Of a stretch of DNA of 64,000 nucleotides, positions 37,466 to 49,445 are shown piece after piece. The DNA lies in contig NC_079877.1 of the NCBI RefSeq assembly GCF_029227915.1, forward strand, positions 28,485,851 to 28,549,850. Reading direction: 5' to 3'. The notes beneath the pieces are model-generated. The model saw nothing but the letters and a program-made list of their open reading frames with translations, was not told the DNA's origin and did no database searches. The DNA comes from Hydractinia symbiolongicarpus. Lineage: Eukaryota > Cnidaria > Hydrozoa > Anthoathecata > Hydractiniidae. A program made the translations under genes and the position numbers. Every line of letters begins with the position of its first letter. Position 1 is the stretch's first letter.

Positions 37466-39329
37466 CGTTTAAATTCATAATTTTATTAAAATTGAGTAGT
37501 TCTATTGATGGAAGCGTGTTTCTTTATAATTTCAATTTATAAATCTTAAAATTAACCAAAGTGAACGAAAAGTTAATAATTCACGATGCATAAATACCCG
37601 ATTTTTAATGCGGTTTACGTTTTCATAAATTATATTTTTTGGAGAAATCACAGTTTTTTAATTGCCGTGATAAAGTAGCAATACATTTTTATTTAGACTA
37701 ATTAACATGTGATCACAAGGAGTTAAAGATACTTTAGGCCGTTTTTTAATCAATAGCGGTCAACACAATTTACTATTTACCAAGACAACCGTAACAACCA
37801 CGGAATGTTTACAAAGTATATTGGACCCTAAATTATGAACATGGACCTTAAAATTCTTTTTTTTAATGTGCTTAAATTCTAAATATGGTCGTTTTCCCAC
37901 AACTGCTATACGTTTTACAATAATGTAACAATGTTATGTTTTTATGTTTAAAAAATGGTTCTAGACGATCACGTGGACACATCATGCCAAAATAGCGTGG
38001 TGGCAACGGCAAACCAAATCATCAACATAAATGGCGGCGTGGAAAAGAGATCAAAATGAACAAGAGCATCACCCCACGTTTACTTTTATGTTCCTTTTAA
38101 TTTTTTTTCTATCATTGTACATGTAAAGCTATCAGTGAATGCAATCTGGCTACACATGTCTATTCTCTCTTTATCCTTCACTGTTTCACCATTATTTGTT
38201 TTTCAAAATAGAATGTATTTTTGACTTGTAGCCAGCTAGAAAGCTAGCTCTAGCTAGCTATAGATAGTTTTTCGTGTGACACAATGTTTTGATTTTGTTG
38301 AAATTCTACTAGTACTGTTTGCTAGTAAAGTACTACAGAAATTGATTTGCTATCTTTTATTGGAGGGGATGCTCTGTATTAGCTGGCTAGCTTTGCCTGG
38401 ATTCCTCTATTTGTGGTGCCATAGCTTAACGGTTATAACTCTTACACATGTGTGGGAGACCAGGGTGCGATTCCCCTTCCCCTTAATATGGGCGAGTAAA
38501 TGTTACCATATATCTCTAGGTATATATCGCTTTTTTCGGCTACCGCTTTACACTACTGATGATTTTGTTTATCATGTTGCCTTATGGTTTGTGTGTATCC
38601 CCACGTCAAAGGTTTCCATAGTCTCTCTAGCCATGCTATTTCTATTGGTTTGCCTCTGTAAAGCGCAGTTAAGTAAATAATAAACTCTTAATTTTCCACG
38701 TTTTCCTTCTAAACATAAATTCTAAATTTTAAATTTTATTATAATATAAATAAAAAAGACATATCTATAACAGAGCCCTAATGGTCTAAGATGTATTTTT
38801 ATTGTTTTATTTATGTACGTAGTATATGTAGGAAAAGTTTGTATATAATCTGCTCCTATTACAGAAAAAATACATTACTTACTTATTTACTTACTTACTA
38901 TGCACATCTGTCTCATACATGGGCCATGTGAGCAGGACAGGTGACTGTGGAAATAACAGGGAATCATAGGGTAGAACTCTAGATATACTTAAAAGCATTT
39001 AAAGTGTGTGATGTGGCAATATAGCACTATGAAAACTTACATTCATTATTTGAGCATTCTAGGGTTTAGCATAAAGAAATAATAAGCAGAAATACAACAT
39101 GTAATGTTATGTGTAATATTTTGCATTCATAATATTAAACTTTACGTATACATCTAAACCTTACGTATACATCCAAAGAAAATCTTGGTTACTGTTTTTT
39201 TATATCCCACTTTACTGATACAATAATGTGCTAGGTATTTGTAATGGTGATTTTTAAATTTTTAGACATACTAACACATAAAAAATGACAGAGATTTGTC
39301 AACCTGTTTAGTATTATTCAAATAGTGTG
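37466..39329. promoter_or_regulatory. Divergent intergenic region between the giant gene and ANKMY1
   Basis: The two genes are head to head with 1,864 nt between their start codons, so their promoters must lie here or in undetected 5' UTR exons. A locally less AT-rich stretch around 37965-38060 contains GGTGGCAACGGCAAAC, with RFX half-site-like GGCAAC, but no full X-box was found. A tRNA-type SINE occupies 38413-38690. CTAG/GCTA-rich runs occur at about 37270-37320 and 38228-38268. A TTAC-rich microsatellite lies at 38873-38898. No TATA box can be assigned with confidence. Confidence 0.45.
38413..38690 (+). mobile_element. tRNA-derived SINE
   Basis: The head resembles a tRNA 5' half. It has a seven-base acceptor-like segment (38415-38421), an A box TAGCTTAACGG at 38422-38432 and a B box GGTGCGATTCC at 38464-38474, one base off the consensus GGTTCGATTCC. 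The 3' half cannot form an acceptor stem, so it is not a functional tRNA gene. The body runs on to GTAAAGCGCAGTTAAGTAAATAATAAA near 38690. A 134-codon open frame over this stretch is an accident of the repeat. Exact ends are uncertain. Confidence 0.6.
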
Positions 39330-41322
39330 ATGCTAAATACAGTTAAGAGCATTCAATCTATTGAGAGGTTCAAGTGTGAACCAACAAATAAGAAACTTAA
39401 TCAATATGGGGCTTGGTATATAGGTCAAATAAATGGTACTCAAAGAAGTGGTTGGGGTAAATTTAAATGGTCCAATGGTGGTACATATGAGGGATATTAT
39501 GTAGAAAACAAACGACATGGTAAAGGAAAATATGTATGGAATGATGAGACTGTATATATTGGCATGTTTGAAAATGATTTGCGACATGGATATGGAGAAT
39601 TAACTTGGCTAAATAAAGAGGTATTTTAGATGTTTTTTTATATTTATTCTATCTTGAAAATGTTATATATAATACTTACTATCATTAATATAAGCGTCTT
39701 TTTTCATAGAGTTACCATGGTGAATTTTTTAAGGACATGCGAGAGGGGTTCGGTATCTATAAATGGCCTGATGGTAGACGATATGAGGGAAATTTTAAAA
39801 ATAATGTCAAATGTGGCTTTGGAATATTCACAATGAACAATGGTGATACATTTGAGGTTCGTTTTTAGGTGTTGTCTTCAGCATTATTGTGTTTTTATCA
39901 AATATTTTTGTATCCATGAAGTGTTTAATATAAGAGCATCTAAGGCCATCTATATTTTAGAGGTCAATATGTTGTCTAGTGCTGCATTTAGGATTTCCCC
40001 AAAATGATATTGTTGTGTTTTGCTTTCATAAAATTATTTTTCTGTAAAGAAATATTGATTCTACCTTTTATTTGTAAACTCAAGATTTAACTTTACCGAA
40101 AAAAGATTTAATAATTTCAATCATTGCTTGATTCACATTTAGGTGGTAAGGAATTGTGTAATCTGGTTCTGTTAGTGAAAAAAACCTGATGTATTAAAAG
40201 TACTTAAGCAACATTCTTTTAAAACAAAATATGGTGAAGACTAAAACAGTCTTTTCCGAAGAATGTTGAAATAGTTTTCCAATAGATTTTTTTTGTAACA
40301 GGAGTGTTGACCCTAATTCTAATGTTGGATCTGGATACATTAGGAGGCTGTTCCTTCGACAAAATGAGTACAGCATACACTATCACTTTGGTTTGGAACC
40401 CAATTGCTTTTATCTTGGTTAATTATTGACATGAACATTCTTTCTAGTTAACTTTGGGAATTTTGCAGCATCCCTTCTTCCATTTTTTGTAGCTTTTTAA
40501 TGCTATTAAAACACTCATTAAATGCACAGTTTACACTAGGAAAGCATTGAGGTGGGGGAAGTTGTCTGGTACAGCGTACACCCTAATTAGGTCTGTGTAG
40601 CTTAAAACAAGCATGAAATACTCCCCATCTAAGCCATGGCCCCTCCTGGAGATAATAGACATGATATATGCCTCAATATTTGTAAGTCTAGCCATGTAAA
40701 ATATGCATATCTATCTATCTATTGTGTTGTTTATACTTCAATTTTAATAAATTTAAAAGCACTAATAATTTATAGGATATAGGATAGGATATAGATTATT
40801 TTAATTAACGTTTCTGGTTTTACTGGATACAGGCACCAGGTAAAAAAAATTTGGGAGGTATTAACAGGTCATTGCTGATTGAAATTCAACGATGGATCAT
40901 TTTTCTATGAGCCTTATTACTAGTTCATTCTATAAAATTTTAAAGTTATTAAAAATGCAGCCACAGACCAAGTCTCCATGATTGTTCGAAAGAAAGTGCC
41001 TGATGAATTTTGCTTGTACATGTGCAACTGCAAAATAAGTACTTTAAACTCTCTATCAAATAGAATTTTGCCTAAAATGTTTATTAATTATATATCATAT
41101 CATTTAAAAAACACATTAAGAATAAATTTACATTGCATGTGTAAACTAATTTGAAGTTTAATTTCAAAATTGAAAATTTACCATTAATAATTCTTTTCTA
41201 GATGTAGAGAGCCAGTGAAATTAAAAAAATTATTTTTGTTTTTACTTAGTTTATTAAAAATTTTTTTTATTGTTTAGGGTTTTTACAAAAATGATCAGCG
41301 TTATGGACCAGGCATATTTACA
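39330..41322 (+). other. MORN repeat segment of ANKMY1 (exons 1-3)
   Basis: Six copies of the pattern Y-x-G-x-(F/Y)-x(4)-R-x-G-x-G-x(3)-(W/F) are visible, for example YEGYYVENKRHGKGKYVW, YIGMFENDLRHGYGELTW and FEGFYKNDQRYGPGIFTN. They span three exons and end about 45 nt into exon 3. MORN repeats commonly mediate membrane-lipid or protein contacts. The exon 2 boundaries fall between repeats, and both are phase 0. Confidence 0.9.
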
Positions 41323-44300
41323 AACAAAAAAACTATGAAGCAAGATGTTGGTATTTGGCAATCTTTGATGATTGTCAAGCTTTGCACTGCTGTACCTGAA
41401 GCATTTATGTATGAACATGTTACAGAGCATCGCATAAATGCTGGCGATAACATTTCAGAGAAAATTAAATCCGCAAATTTAAGAAGGTCAATATCAGGAG
41501 ACACACATTTTTTTACACATACCAAGTTCGCTGAGTCATCAAACATGCCAAGTTCCTTTCCTCTCCACCAAATATTGAAAGGAGTCAGAGGTGTTCATTC
41601 TAAACCGGGTTATTTGGAGGAATCATCTCTCATGTTACTTCAGGCAGCATCAATTGGTGATGTAAGAACTACCCTGAGGATTTTAGAAGAAGGTTTAGTC
41701 AGTGTTAATGTATGTGACAGCACTGGTCATTCTTCAGTATTAGCTGCTGCTGTAAGTACAGATTTTTTAATTTTAATATTACTTTTACTGTCATTACTGT
41801 CATTATATATACAAATTTCATAATGTTTATTATGAATGTATCAAAAAAGCATAAAAATATGTAATGTGTGCATGTTAGAAGAAAAGTTTAACGGAAAGTA
41901 TATTTGCAAACAGGGTGTTGTTCTAGCTGTTCATTTTACATTGTTAAAATATATTTTCTGAGAGAAAAATGGGAATAAATGTTTTATTCTTTTGTTATAC
42001 CAAGGGTCTAGTCCCACTAGCACATTAGCTGTGAAAAACACTTTTTTGAGTTCTTCAGGGAACAAAAAACCTGTTGTGAATTTAAAATACTAAAATATAA
42101 GCACTCTTGAGAGTAAATACAAAACATATATTTTGTATTCTTTCCAGTAATGAGTAATTAGTAATTTATTGTTAATTGTTAATTAATTATTCTAAATATC
42201 AACACCAATTTGTTATAAAATCACTCAAAAATCCATAAAATATAAAAATGCATGAAGCTTTTGGAAACAGTGTTACGTCAAAAAAAATGGAACTTAATCC
42301 GATGGTGCCATCAAAATGCATGTGAACTGCACATACTTTTAAATGAGCCCATCCGATTTACTTTGTTAAAATCAGTTTTACTGGAAAATCTCAAAATGTC
42401 CACTCGCATTAAATACAATTATATTTTCTCATCATAGAGTTTTGTTGTAATACAAATACTGGACTTTTTACTAATAGGAATTAATTGTTATTCCTTTTTT
42501 AGGTGAACTGCCACGTTGAAATTTTAAATTGTTTACTGGACTATGGAGCTAATATCAATATTTTAACTAATGAAGGCCTTTCTGTTTTATCAGCATGCCA
42601 TGTTTTATTGTACACAGAACTGAACTTTATTCAAAATATTGCAGAGAACATGGATTACAAGGATAATTTGTTTATTTCTACGGAACTTGAGAAAAAAACA
42701 GGAATCGTTATTAATCGTAATGACAAAATGATGATTATGGGAAAGTATGAACAACTACACAAAGCATTGGTACCTTCGAAGCGAAAAAAGAGTTTAACTC
42801 CTAAAAAAATACGTCAGCATAGTTTTTCAAAGTTCTCAACAAAAAGCTCTACAACGAAAAGTGAATCCATATCTGATGAAGGAGATTTAGTAGATTGTTC
42901 TTTTGATCAATGGAAACTAGAGTTTTATCAACGGTCGTTAAATCGGGTGAAAAAAGTGGAAGTTATTAATTGTACATTTAAAGAAGTTATGCTAAACCCA
43001 CACTTGTTGTCACTTGGGAGTGAAAAACCTGATATTTTGCTGAATGATTGTGTTCTTAAAGATGTAAACACTGGACCTATCAATATTTTAGAGGATCCAC
43101 TTCCAACAACTAGAGCAAGTTTATACAGATGTTCAAACGATTCTAAATCTTTGGAAGGATCGATTTCTACAAACGATATGAAAACGAATTTCATTAATAA
43201 TGAAAGGTAATTGAAAACGTTAATCTTGTTTTGGTTACTGCAAAACTAAATTTGGGTTGTTTTTATAAAAGCAAGATATTTTTTAATTGCAAAAACAGCA
43301 ACAGGATGACCATCATTGATTAATATCCGATAACAAAAAGTTACACTAATCAAAATAAGCGTGATAAAAATTTGCAAAATAAATCTTAATTTTCCTAGTG
43401 CATTGTTTAAAGGCACAAAATTTTAACAACAAAAATATGGACATTGAAAATTCATACATATACTAGGCAAAAAATTATTTTTCCATATTAACAGGTTGAT
43501 TTCATGTAAAGCGCTAATTTCACAACTAATATTTTGATTGAAAAAATTTGCTAGAGCAAATTTCTACTAAAAAATTATATTGTTCTATTAGCAATTTTTA
43601 TGCTTTTTTTTAGTTGGACAAAGAAAGATTTTCCAGCTCTTCAATTTTGAATTTTGAAGTTAAAATATTTCTACTCATTCTCAAACAGAAAAGAAAAGAA
43701 AAAAATTTGAGTGGAACATTAGAAGTTTTCAATGCACATGCTTGGGTTTAATTTTTCAAGCATGTGGTGGTTTGGAATCAGCCCTTTACGCAATAATTTC
43801 TCACCATATAAATGTCCTTTAAACATGTCTCACATTTATAAGTCAAGACAAGTTACTTATATAGGACAGCTAAAATGCCTGAGGTAATTATACGTGTTTA
43901 CTGTTATTTTTCTAGAAAACCCCATCTTGAAAAGACTGTTCAATTATTGTTAAAGCGGGGAGCCAATCCAAATGCATCATCTCTGCCACTACCTGTAATA
44001 TTTTTTCCTGTCAAATCTGCCAATACAGCTGCAGTGCTGGCTTTGCTGGAACGAGGTGCTGATACAGCAGCTAGAACAAATCAAAAGGTATCTATCTATG
44101 AAAAAAAATTCCTACTCCGTTTGAAGCTCGTGTTAAGACAAAAAAAGTCAAAGAAATAAGTTTTTTTCTTTGTATAATGTGGATCTTTAGAAGAATCTTT
44201 AGACCACAAAAATGAAAATTGTTTAAACTATATGCATCTTTTACACTTGTTCCCAATATTATATATTATGAGGTTCTTGTATTTTCCAGAAGACGCTGTA

Positions 44301-47300
44301 CATTTAAATATTTACCGTATTCAGAACACATAACACATATTGATAACAGTGTTTCCGAAATTGAAGTGGTTGTATCCTGTATAAATATTCAGAATATTAA
44401 TAAAAATAAGGTGTCCTAAGGTGGTTTATACAAAAATAGGTTTACAATCTTTAAATGTTTTTTTTTTTTTTTTACTTTAGAAGTTATGTCCTTTGCACAT
44501 AGCAGTAGCTCTTCCTTGTCCTGAAGGTGTCGAGATTGCTAAGCATCTTTTAAGCTTTGGCGCTGATCCCAATCTTCAGGATGATTACTTTGGAAACATC
44601 AATGATGGAGGACGAACTCCGTTACATATAGTTTGTTGCCGGGAAGATAATTATAAGCAGTCGTTAAAAATTGGAAAGTTGTTGTTGGAGCATGGTGCAG
44701 ATCCAGATTTGTTATGTGCAGGAAACTCTGCTCTCTCACTTGCCATCGCCAGTGGGAATGACTTGGTAAATGTTGCTTAGAAAAAGAATTTTAGTTTTAA
44801 GTGAAAGAAAATGTTAAGGGGATATGTATTACCTCAGATTTGAATTGCTTTAGATTCTGGACAATGTTCAGTACCAAATGACATGTCCTAGATGGTTCTT
44901 AGTGTCATTTCATGCTTTCTGACTGTCAAACACCAGGGTGTAATCCAGGTGTTCTCAGTAACCGTTGTAAGGCTACTTCCCTATTAGAATTTCAACTTGA
45001 ATTTTCCAATTAAACAAGAATAGCACGCATTATTGTCTTGACTTGACATAAAAGCTCAATTTTCCCTACAGAAGATCGTATACCAAATTCCCAATGGGAC
45101 CCAAAGAGTTATGGTTCAGGATTTTTGGATTACACCTTAAGTAACTTCACTAATTCATAATTTGGTGCTTTTCATAGTTTTAATTCATAGTGCTTACTTT
45201 TAATATATGGTACCTCTACTTCTGTTAAAATAATTTGCATTTCGATTTAGCTTGTTGATATGCTGTTAAATTACAATGCCAATCCAAGTTTAAAACTGAC
45301 ACATGGCTTAGGTTCGATTCTGAGTGTTGCAGTTTCATTTCAAGCTGAACGACATCGGACACCAAATGAAAGAATGAAATTAGTGAGTAACATCACAACC
45401 AGTGTTTCCTAACTCGTATCTATTTCTGGACCACTGTGACATTGCGTGTTCGGGTAGTTTTAAAGAAGTTTTGTTGGGTTATTTTGTGTATAGATTTATT
45501 ACCCATATTATATACATACTCACTACTCAGATAATTAATCATATGAAAGCAAAAAAGTGAAATACAGTTAACTACTGATAACTCACGGAGATTAAACACT
45601 TATTATGATCCGTGTGTTTTTTGTACAGGTAGAAAAACTTATCAACGCAGGAGCTGACCTGTTAACACCTGTAAGAATATCAGACAAGTATCCGCCAGGA
45701 ACTGTTGTTGATTATGCTTACCATGTGTTTTCACAGGTAATTGAAATACTTGGTTCATACACTTAACTGAAGTAAAAGCAGGACAAGTGGCTAAGAATAG
45801 AAATACCTGTTTGTTATGTACCCACTTGTTATGTACCCACTTGTTATGTACCCACTTGTTATGTGCCCACTTGTTATGAACCCACTTGTTATATACCCAC
45901 GTTTTATGTACCCACTTGTTAACCCACTTGTTATGTACCCAGTTATGTACCATGTACCCACTTGTTATGTACCCGTTATGTACCCACTTGTTATGGGTTT
46001 ATTCTTTCTTAAACTTGCTTTCCACTTAGCAATACTTAGCGCTTATGAGCGGTAATTTTTTAGCAAGCGGTAACTAGCGCTAATGTTTTATGTTTCCACT
46101 TGGGAAATAAAAAAATATAAAAGTAAGCAATCTCAGTTTAGAATGAATTCTTCAGAAGAGGGAGAGTTAGCTTTGCTTGGGTTTGCTCTGATGATAAATG
46201 ATGATGGAAAAATGGAAGAAGGAAAAAAAACATCGATTTTGTGTCTGTGACACTATTGTCTTTATATTCTTTTGGATTTATCGAAAAAGTAAGGCTACTT
46301 CAGAATTACGTTAGCCAATTTGTCGTTTTCTTGGACGGTCGCAAAAATTAATATTTAGCGCTAGTTACTGCTCATGAATATGTTACCGCTAGCAACCAGT
46401 CGGTTTTTATTTATAAAAAAGTTACCGCTTATTAGCGCTATTTACCGCTAGTTACCACTTAGTGGAAACCAAGCTTTAGTGATTTAAAATTAATGGTTAA
46501 TAGCTTCTTAGAAATAGTTAAAACAGACGTTTTTTGAGACCATTGTAACTTGTTTACAAAGACCGTATTTAGAATTTTTCTAACCTTGTTGCAGAACAGA
46601 ATTTTTTTCTCGTTTTTGTAGCCACAAAATAATGGCGAAATTGAGGCGTACTTAGTAGGCAAGATGCGAAGCTCAAGATTTTTTTTTTTTGATTTAGGAT
46701 CGCCGCATTGCTTGTACTCCATATCATGCTTTATCTTCCCTTGAACGTGAATGTTTCAATGCTAGAAGATCTCTTTTGACGTATGTGGGAAAGCATTTAA
46801 GAAACGCTGCTTTAAAAAAAGAGGAAACTGAACCAGTGGAAGGTAGGTGAATTTGGTCGAACATTTACGATAAAAAGTAAAAATATTACGTGCCCCTCAT
46901 GGAGAAATTTGGTGTTGAAAACAAAAATAGATAAAAATTAAAAGGTTAGAAAAATTTATGTCAGTCTTTCGATTTTCCGAATTCCTTATTTGAACTTTTG
47001 CTCAGTTTTTCCATGAATGAACACTTTTCGCATTAGAAATATGTAATTTATAGGAGACTAGGTGTATCCAGATTTTGTCAATAAAAAGTCTGATTTGTCC
47101 TACTTTTTGTCGAGCTGCGATTTAAAAATTTTCTAGCAAGTCGATTCCTCCCCTACGGCACCCACGCTGTTGGGGTTGACTTTGGAAATATTGCCCGAGA
47201 AAGGGTTCAGTAGATGTAAGACATTGTGTAGCTCTCACTATTTCTCGCTGGATTTTGAAAAAATCGCGAAACCGATCTTGAAAATATCTAGGAATTTTTT

Positions 47301-49445
47301 TGAGAGAGACATCACATAGAACGCAAGGTCGAGAAATCTACTGGCTGTTAAGGAGTTTTAAACCGTATTCTTAAGAAAAATAGTATTCAGACGAAATTAC
47401 TATTTCAATATCTTTTCATATAGATCAAGAAGATATGTATTCTGTGTGGTCACAGCGTGATGAAAGATTTTCTTCTATCGCTTCTCCACAAGGCAGAGAT
47501 GAATCTTGTGGGTTAAGATTTGTGATCGTGAAAACTGCTGGAAAGAATAATTTGAAGAAAAGGTTGAGATACTGTCATGAATGCGGCCGCTCCATAGGTT
47601 TGTTTGCTTGCCTGCCTGACTGCTTGCTTATTATAAAATCTCACAAAAGTTGATATTAATCGTTAAAAAAGAGACACAAGACAATCTTAACAATTATTGA
47701 TTAACCACCCCTGTATCTTTACCTGGAAAGAACTAGTTCAAAATGGGCTTTAAGTCGAGAATTGGTGCCTGTGGAAGAAATTTTGCTTTATAAATATGAG
47801 TGTTTTTGTTTCACTCCAGGTGTTCGTTTAACTCCATGTGCACGATGTAGAGAAGTCTTCTACTGTTCTAAAAATTGCAAGGCGAAAGCGTGGAACGCTA
47901 GACATCGAGAAGAATGCGCCAGATTAATAGGTAAAGTTATGAATCTCTGACTTATTTGTGGATAGTATAGATGTCAGTTTTAATCTTGAGTGTAATACAA
48001 ACAAGGTTAGATCAGACTAATATTGTGTGCCTCCTTCGTTTGATCAGATTGCTTTTACACTGCAGTCATGAGATTAATACGTGGAGTTCTTTAAGTAACA
48101 GTAAGCTTATAAGTTTTAATGTATGATATTAAGGTTACTGTAAAGAAAAAACTCACTTGATGAGTAGTCTCGGAAAAACCCTTATAATTTATCAATACTT
48201 TTATATTTTCTTATGTGTTTTCTGTTTCTGAATGCTTGATGAAAGACTTATTTGATGGTGTTAATTTCGTGAGATGGTAATTTTCCAAAAAGAAAATATA
48301 ATGAAATAAACACACAACAGTTTTTTTCACCGCGCGTTTTAAAATGGCTCCTTTTTCCGAACGCGTGGTCACAGACTTCTCCTTTTCGCACCATTATATT
48401 CAGCATAAATTAAATTCAAAAGGGTTCCTGGTTTTTTTTCTACTAACGTCTTTATGAAATTATTTGTAATTATATATAATCATTCAAAAAAATGCATATT
48501 TTTTTCTTTCTGTCGTCATAATTGGCTAATCAGTAATTTATACAAAAAAATCCGGGAACATTTTGTGCATAATTTATTCAGCGTTTCATTGCCGAAAATT
48601 TCAATGAGCCATTAAGAAGATTTCAGAAAAAGAGACCACAAACGTAAAGGCATGTATGCGAAAATTTACTAACGAGATATTTGTTTTTAAAGATTTTCCT
48701 AAGTGTTATAAAAATGTGTGAACTGAGTATACAGAAAGATGGTAGAAGTACGAACTTTTTTTTTATGCTGAATATGCGTGCACGCGCTCAGAATCATTAA
48801 TAGACAAAAGTCAGGTTTACAAGAGACAGCTCATGCATATTCCTTAACTTTGATTTTTTTTTAATTCGATAGTGAAAGTAAACTATCTAAAAAATATTAT
48901 TATGCATATTTTTATATGGGAGTTCCATATATATTATGCATAATGTTTACATAAAATATGCTCAACTCATTTTGCACATATTTTTTCAAAGGTGTGAAGG
49001 ATATAACAGCTCTAAAAAGGCTTTTTCCAGAAAAAAGGGATGTTCCAAATATTTTCATAGACTATAAAATATGTCATTGGAAAGAGAATTTTTTTTTCTA
49101 TATGTCATGAATTTTTTGCAAAAAACCTAAAAAAAAAATTGTTTCCTTTACAGTAACCTTAAAGTTGTATCTCCAAGGTTGTATTTCTAATTGTCGAAAG
49201 CTAAATATTATTAAGTATTTTTTTATTTATTTTTTATATTTCTTGTAAACCTTATGCTATTTTGATCTTATTTTAAAATAGGAAGCTTATCTTAATTTTC
49301 AGGTCAAAAGACAAGTCCTGAGGCGAGAGCAGACTCGCCTACCCCGACTACAAATGGTTGTATTATTGACGTTAAACACTTGCAAAGAACGGCTAGCATA
49401 AAGACAGGGACAACGACGCCGAATGGGTTTTTGCCTCGATTATAA
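39330..49445 (+). CDS. ANKMY1: ANKMY1 orthologue: MORN, ankyrin and MYND zinc-finger protein, complete, 12 exons
   Basis: Exons: 39330-39620, 39710-39856, 41278-41751, 42503-43206, 43916-44087, 44481-44765, 45251-45382, 45629-45736, 46698-46842, 47424-47597, 47820-47930 and 49303-49445. They join in frame to 2,886 nt (961 aa plus stop TAA), close to the roughly 940 aa of vertebrate ANKMY1. An in-frame TAG at 39309-39311 precedes the ATG. The order is six MORN repeats (about residues 30-167), ankyrin repeats split by a Ser/Lys-rich linker (about 270-345 and 539-765), then a MYND zinc finger (870-910). This domain order is diagnostic for the family. Family members are mostly linked to cilia and sperm, but the molecular role is poorly known, so function is inferred only. 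The gene stands head to head with the giant minus-strand gene and contains transposon relics in two introns. Confidence 0.95.
39857..44480 (+). other. Long ANKMY1 introns 2, 3, 4 and 5
   Basis: The introns 39857-41277, 41752-42502, 43207-43915 and 44088-44480 contain no recognised element. Short open frames inside them (42252-42437, 43875-43915, 44219-44419) are unrelated to the spliced product. Intron 5 ends in a pure T tract of more than ten bases directly before its acceptor. Confidence 0.55.
45811..45995. repeat. 15-bp minisatellite in ANKMY1 intron 8
   Basis: The unit TTGTTATGTACCCAC is repeated about 12 times. The first three copies are identical, the next four have single changes, and the last ones are truncated. 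As 15 is divisible by three, both strands stay open (MYPLV on plus, HNKWV on minus), which produces false ORFs of 79 and 103 codons. It lies directly upstream of the Harbinger-like MITE. Confidence 0.9.
46012..46475. mobile_element. Harbinger/PIF-like MITE in an ANKMY1 intron
   Basis: The element is 464 bp with 15-bp terminal inverted repeats, AACTTGCTTTCCACT and AGCTTGGTTTCCACT (13 of 15 matching). It is flanked on both sides by TTA (46009-46011 and 46476-46478), the 3-bp TWA target duplication typical of PIF/Harbinger. Sub-terminal GCGGTAA and TAGCGCTA motifs also recur in inverted orientation. Inside, an ATG frame starting MNSSEEGELALLGFALM and reaching a KKHRF-type motif in another frame recalls the start of a Harbinger transposase. 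This suggests an internally deleted copy, which is inference. Confidence 0.7.
47424..47930 (+). other. MYND zinc finger of ANKMY1, split by an intron
   Basis: The ligands are C-x2-C (CHEC), C-x2-C (CARC), C-x3-C (CSKNC), and H-x3-C (HREEC), the full MYND set of seven Cys and one His, at about residues 870-910. The 222-nt intron (47598-47819) falls between the first and second cysteine pairs. All metal ligands are present, so the finger should fold and act as a protein-protein interaction module. Confidence 0.92.
48133..49158. mobile_element. TTAA-flanked DNA transposon remnant (piggyBac- or Kolobok-like) in an ANKMY1 intron
   Basis: The 1,026-bp segment begins GGTTACTGTAAAG and ends with its exact reverse complement CTTTACAGTAACC. 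Imperfect complementarity continues inward (GAAAAAAC against GTTTCC). TTAA stands immediately outside both ends (48129-48132 and 49159-49162), the target duplication of piggyBac and Kolobok elements. No transposase frame is visible, so it is non-autonomous. It takes up most of the intron 47931-49302. Confidence 0.65.

Noticed and set aside
38415-38490. Functional tRNA gene
   Set aside because: The A and B boxes are present, but the anticodon arm is irregular and the 3' acceptor strand does not pair with the 5' end.
38276-38680. 134-codon plus-strand open frame
   Set aside because: It overlies the tRNA-type SINE with its A and B boxes and has no domain or splice context.
45811-45995. CRISPR array
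   Set aside because: The repeats are directly adjacent without unique spacers, and the DNA is eukaryotic.
45642-46055. Open frames of 103 codons (minus) and 79 codons (plus) with HNKWV or MYPLV repeats
   Set aside because: Both are produced by the 15-bp minisatellite inside an ANKMY1 intron. The real exon 45629-45736 is on the plus strand in another frame.
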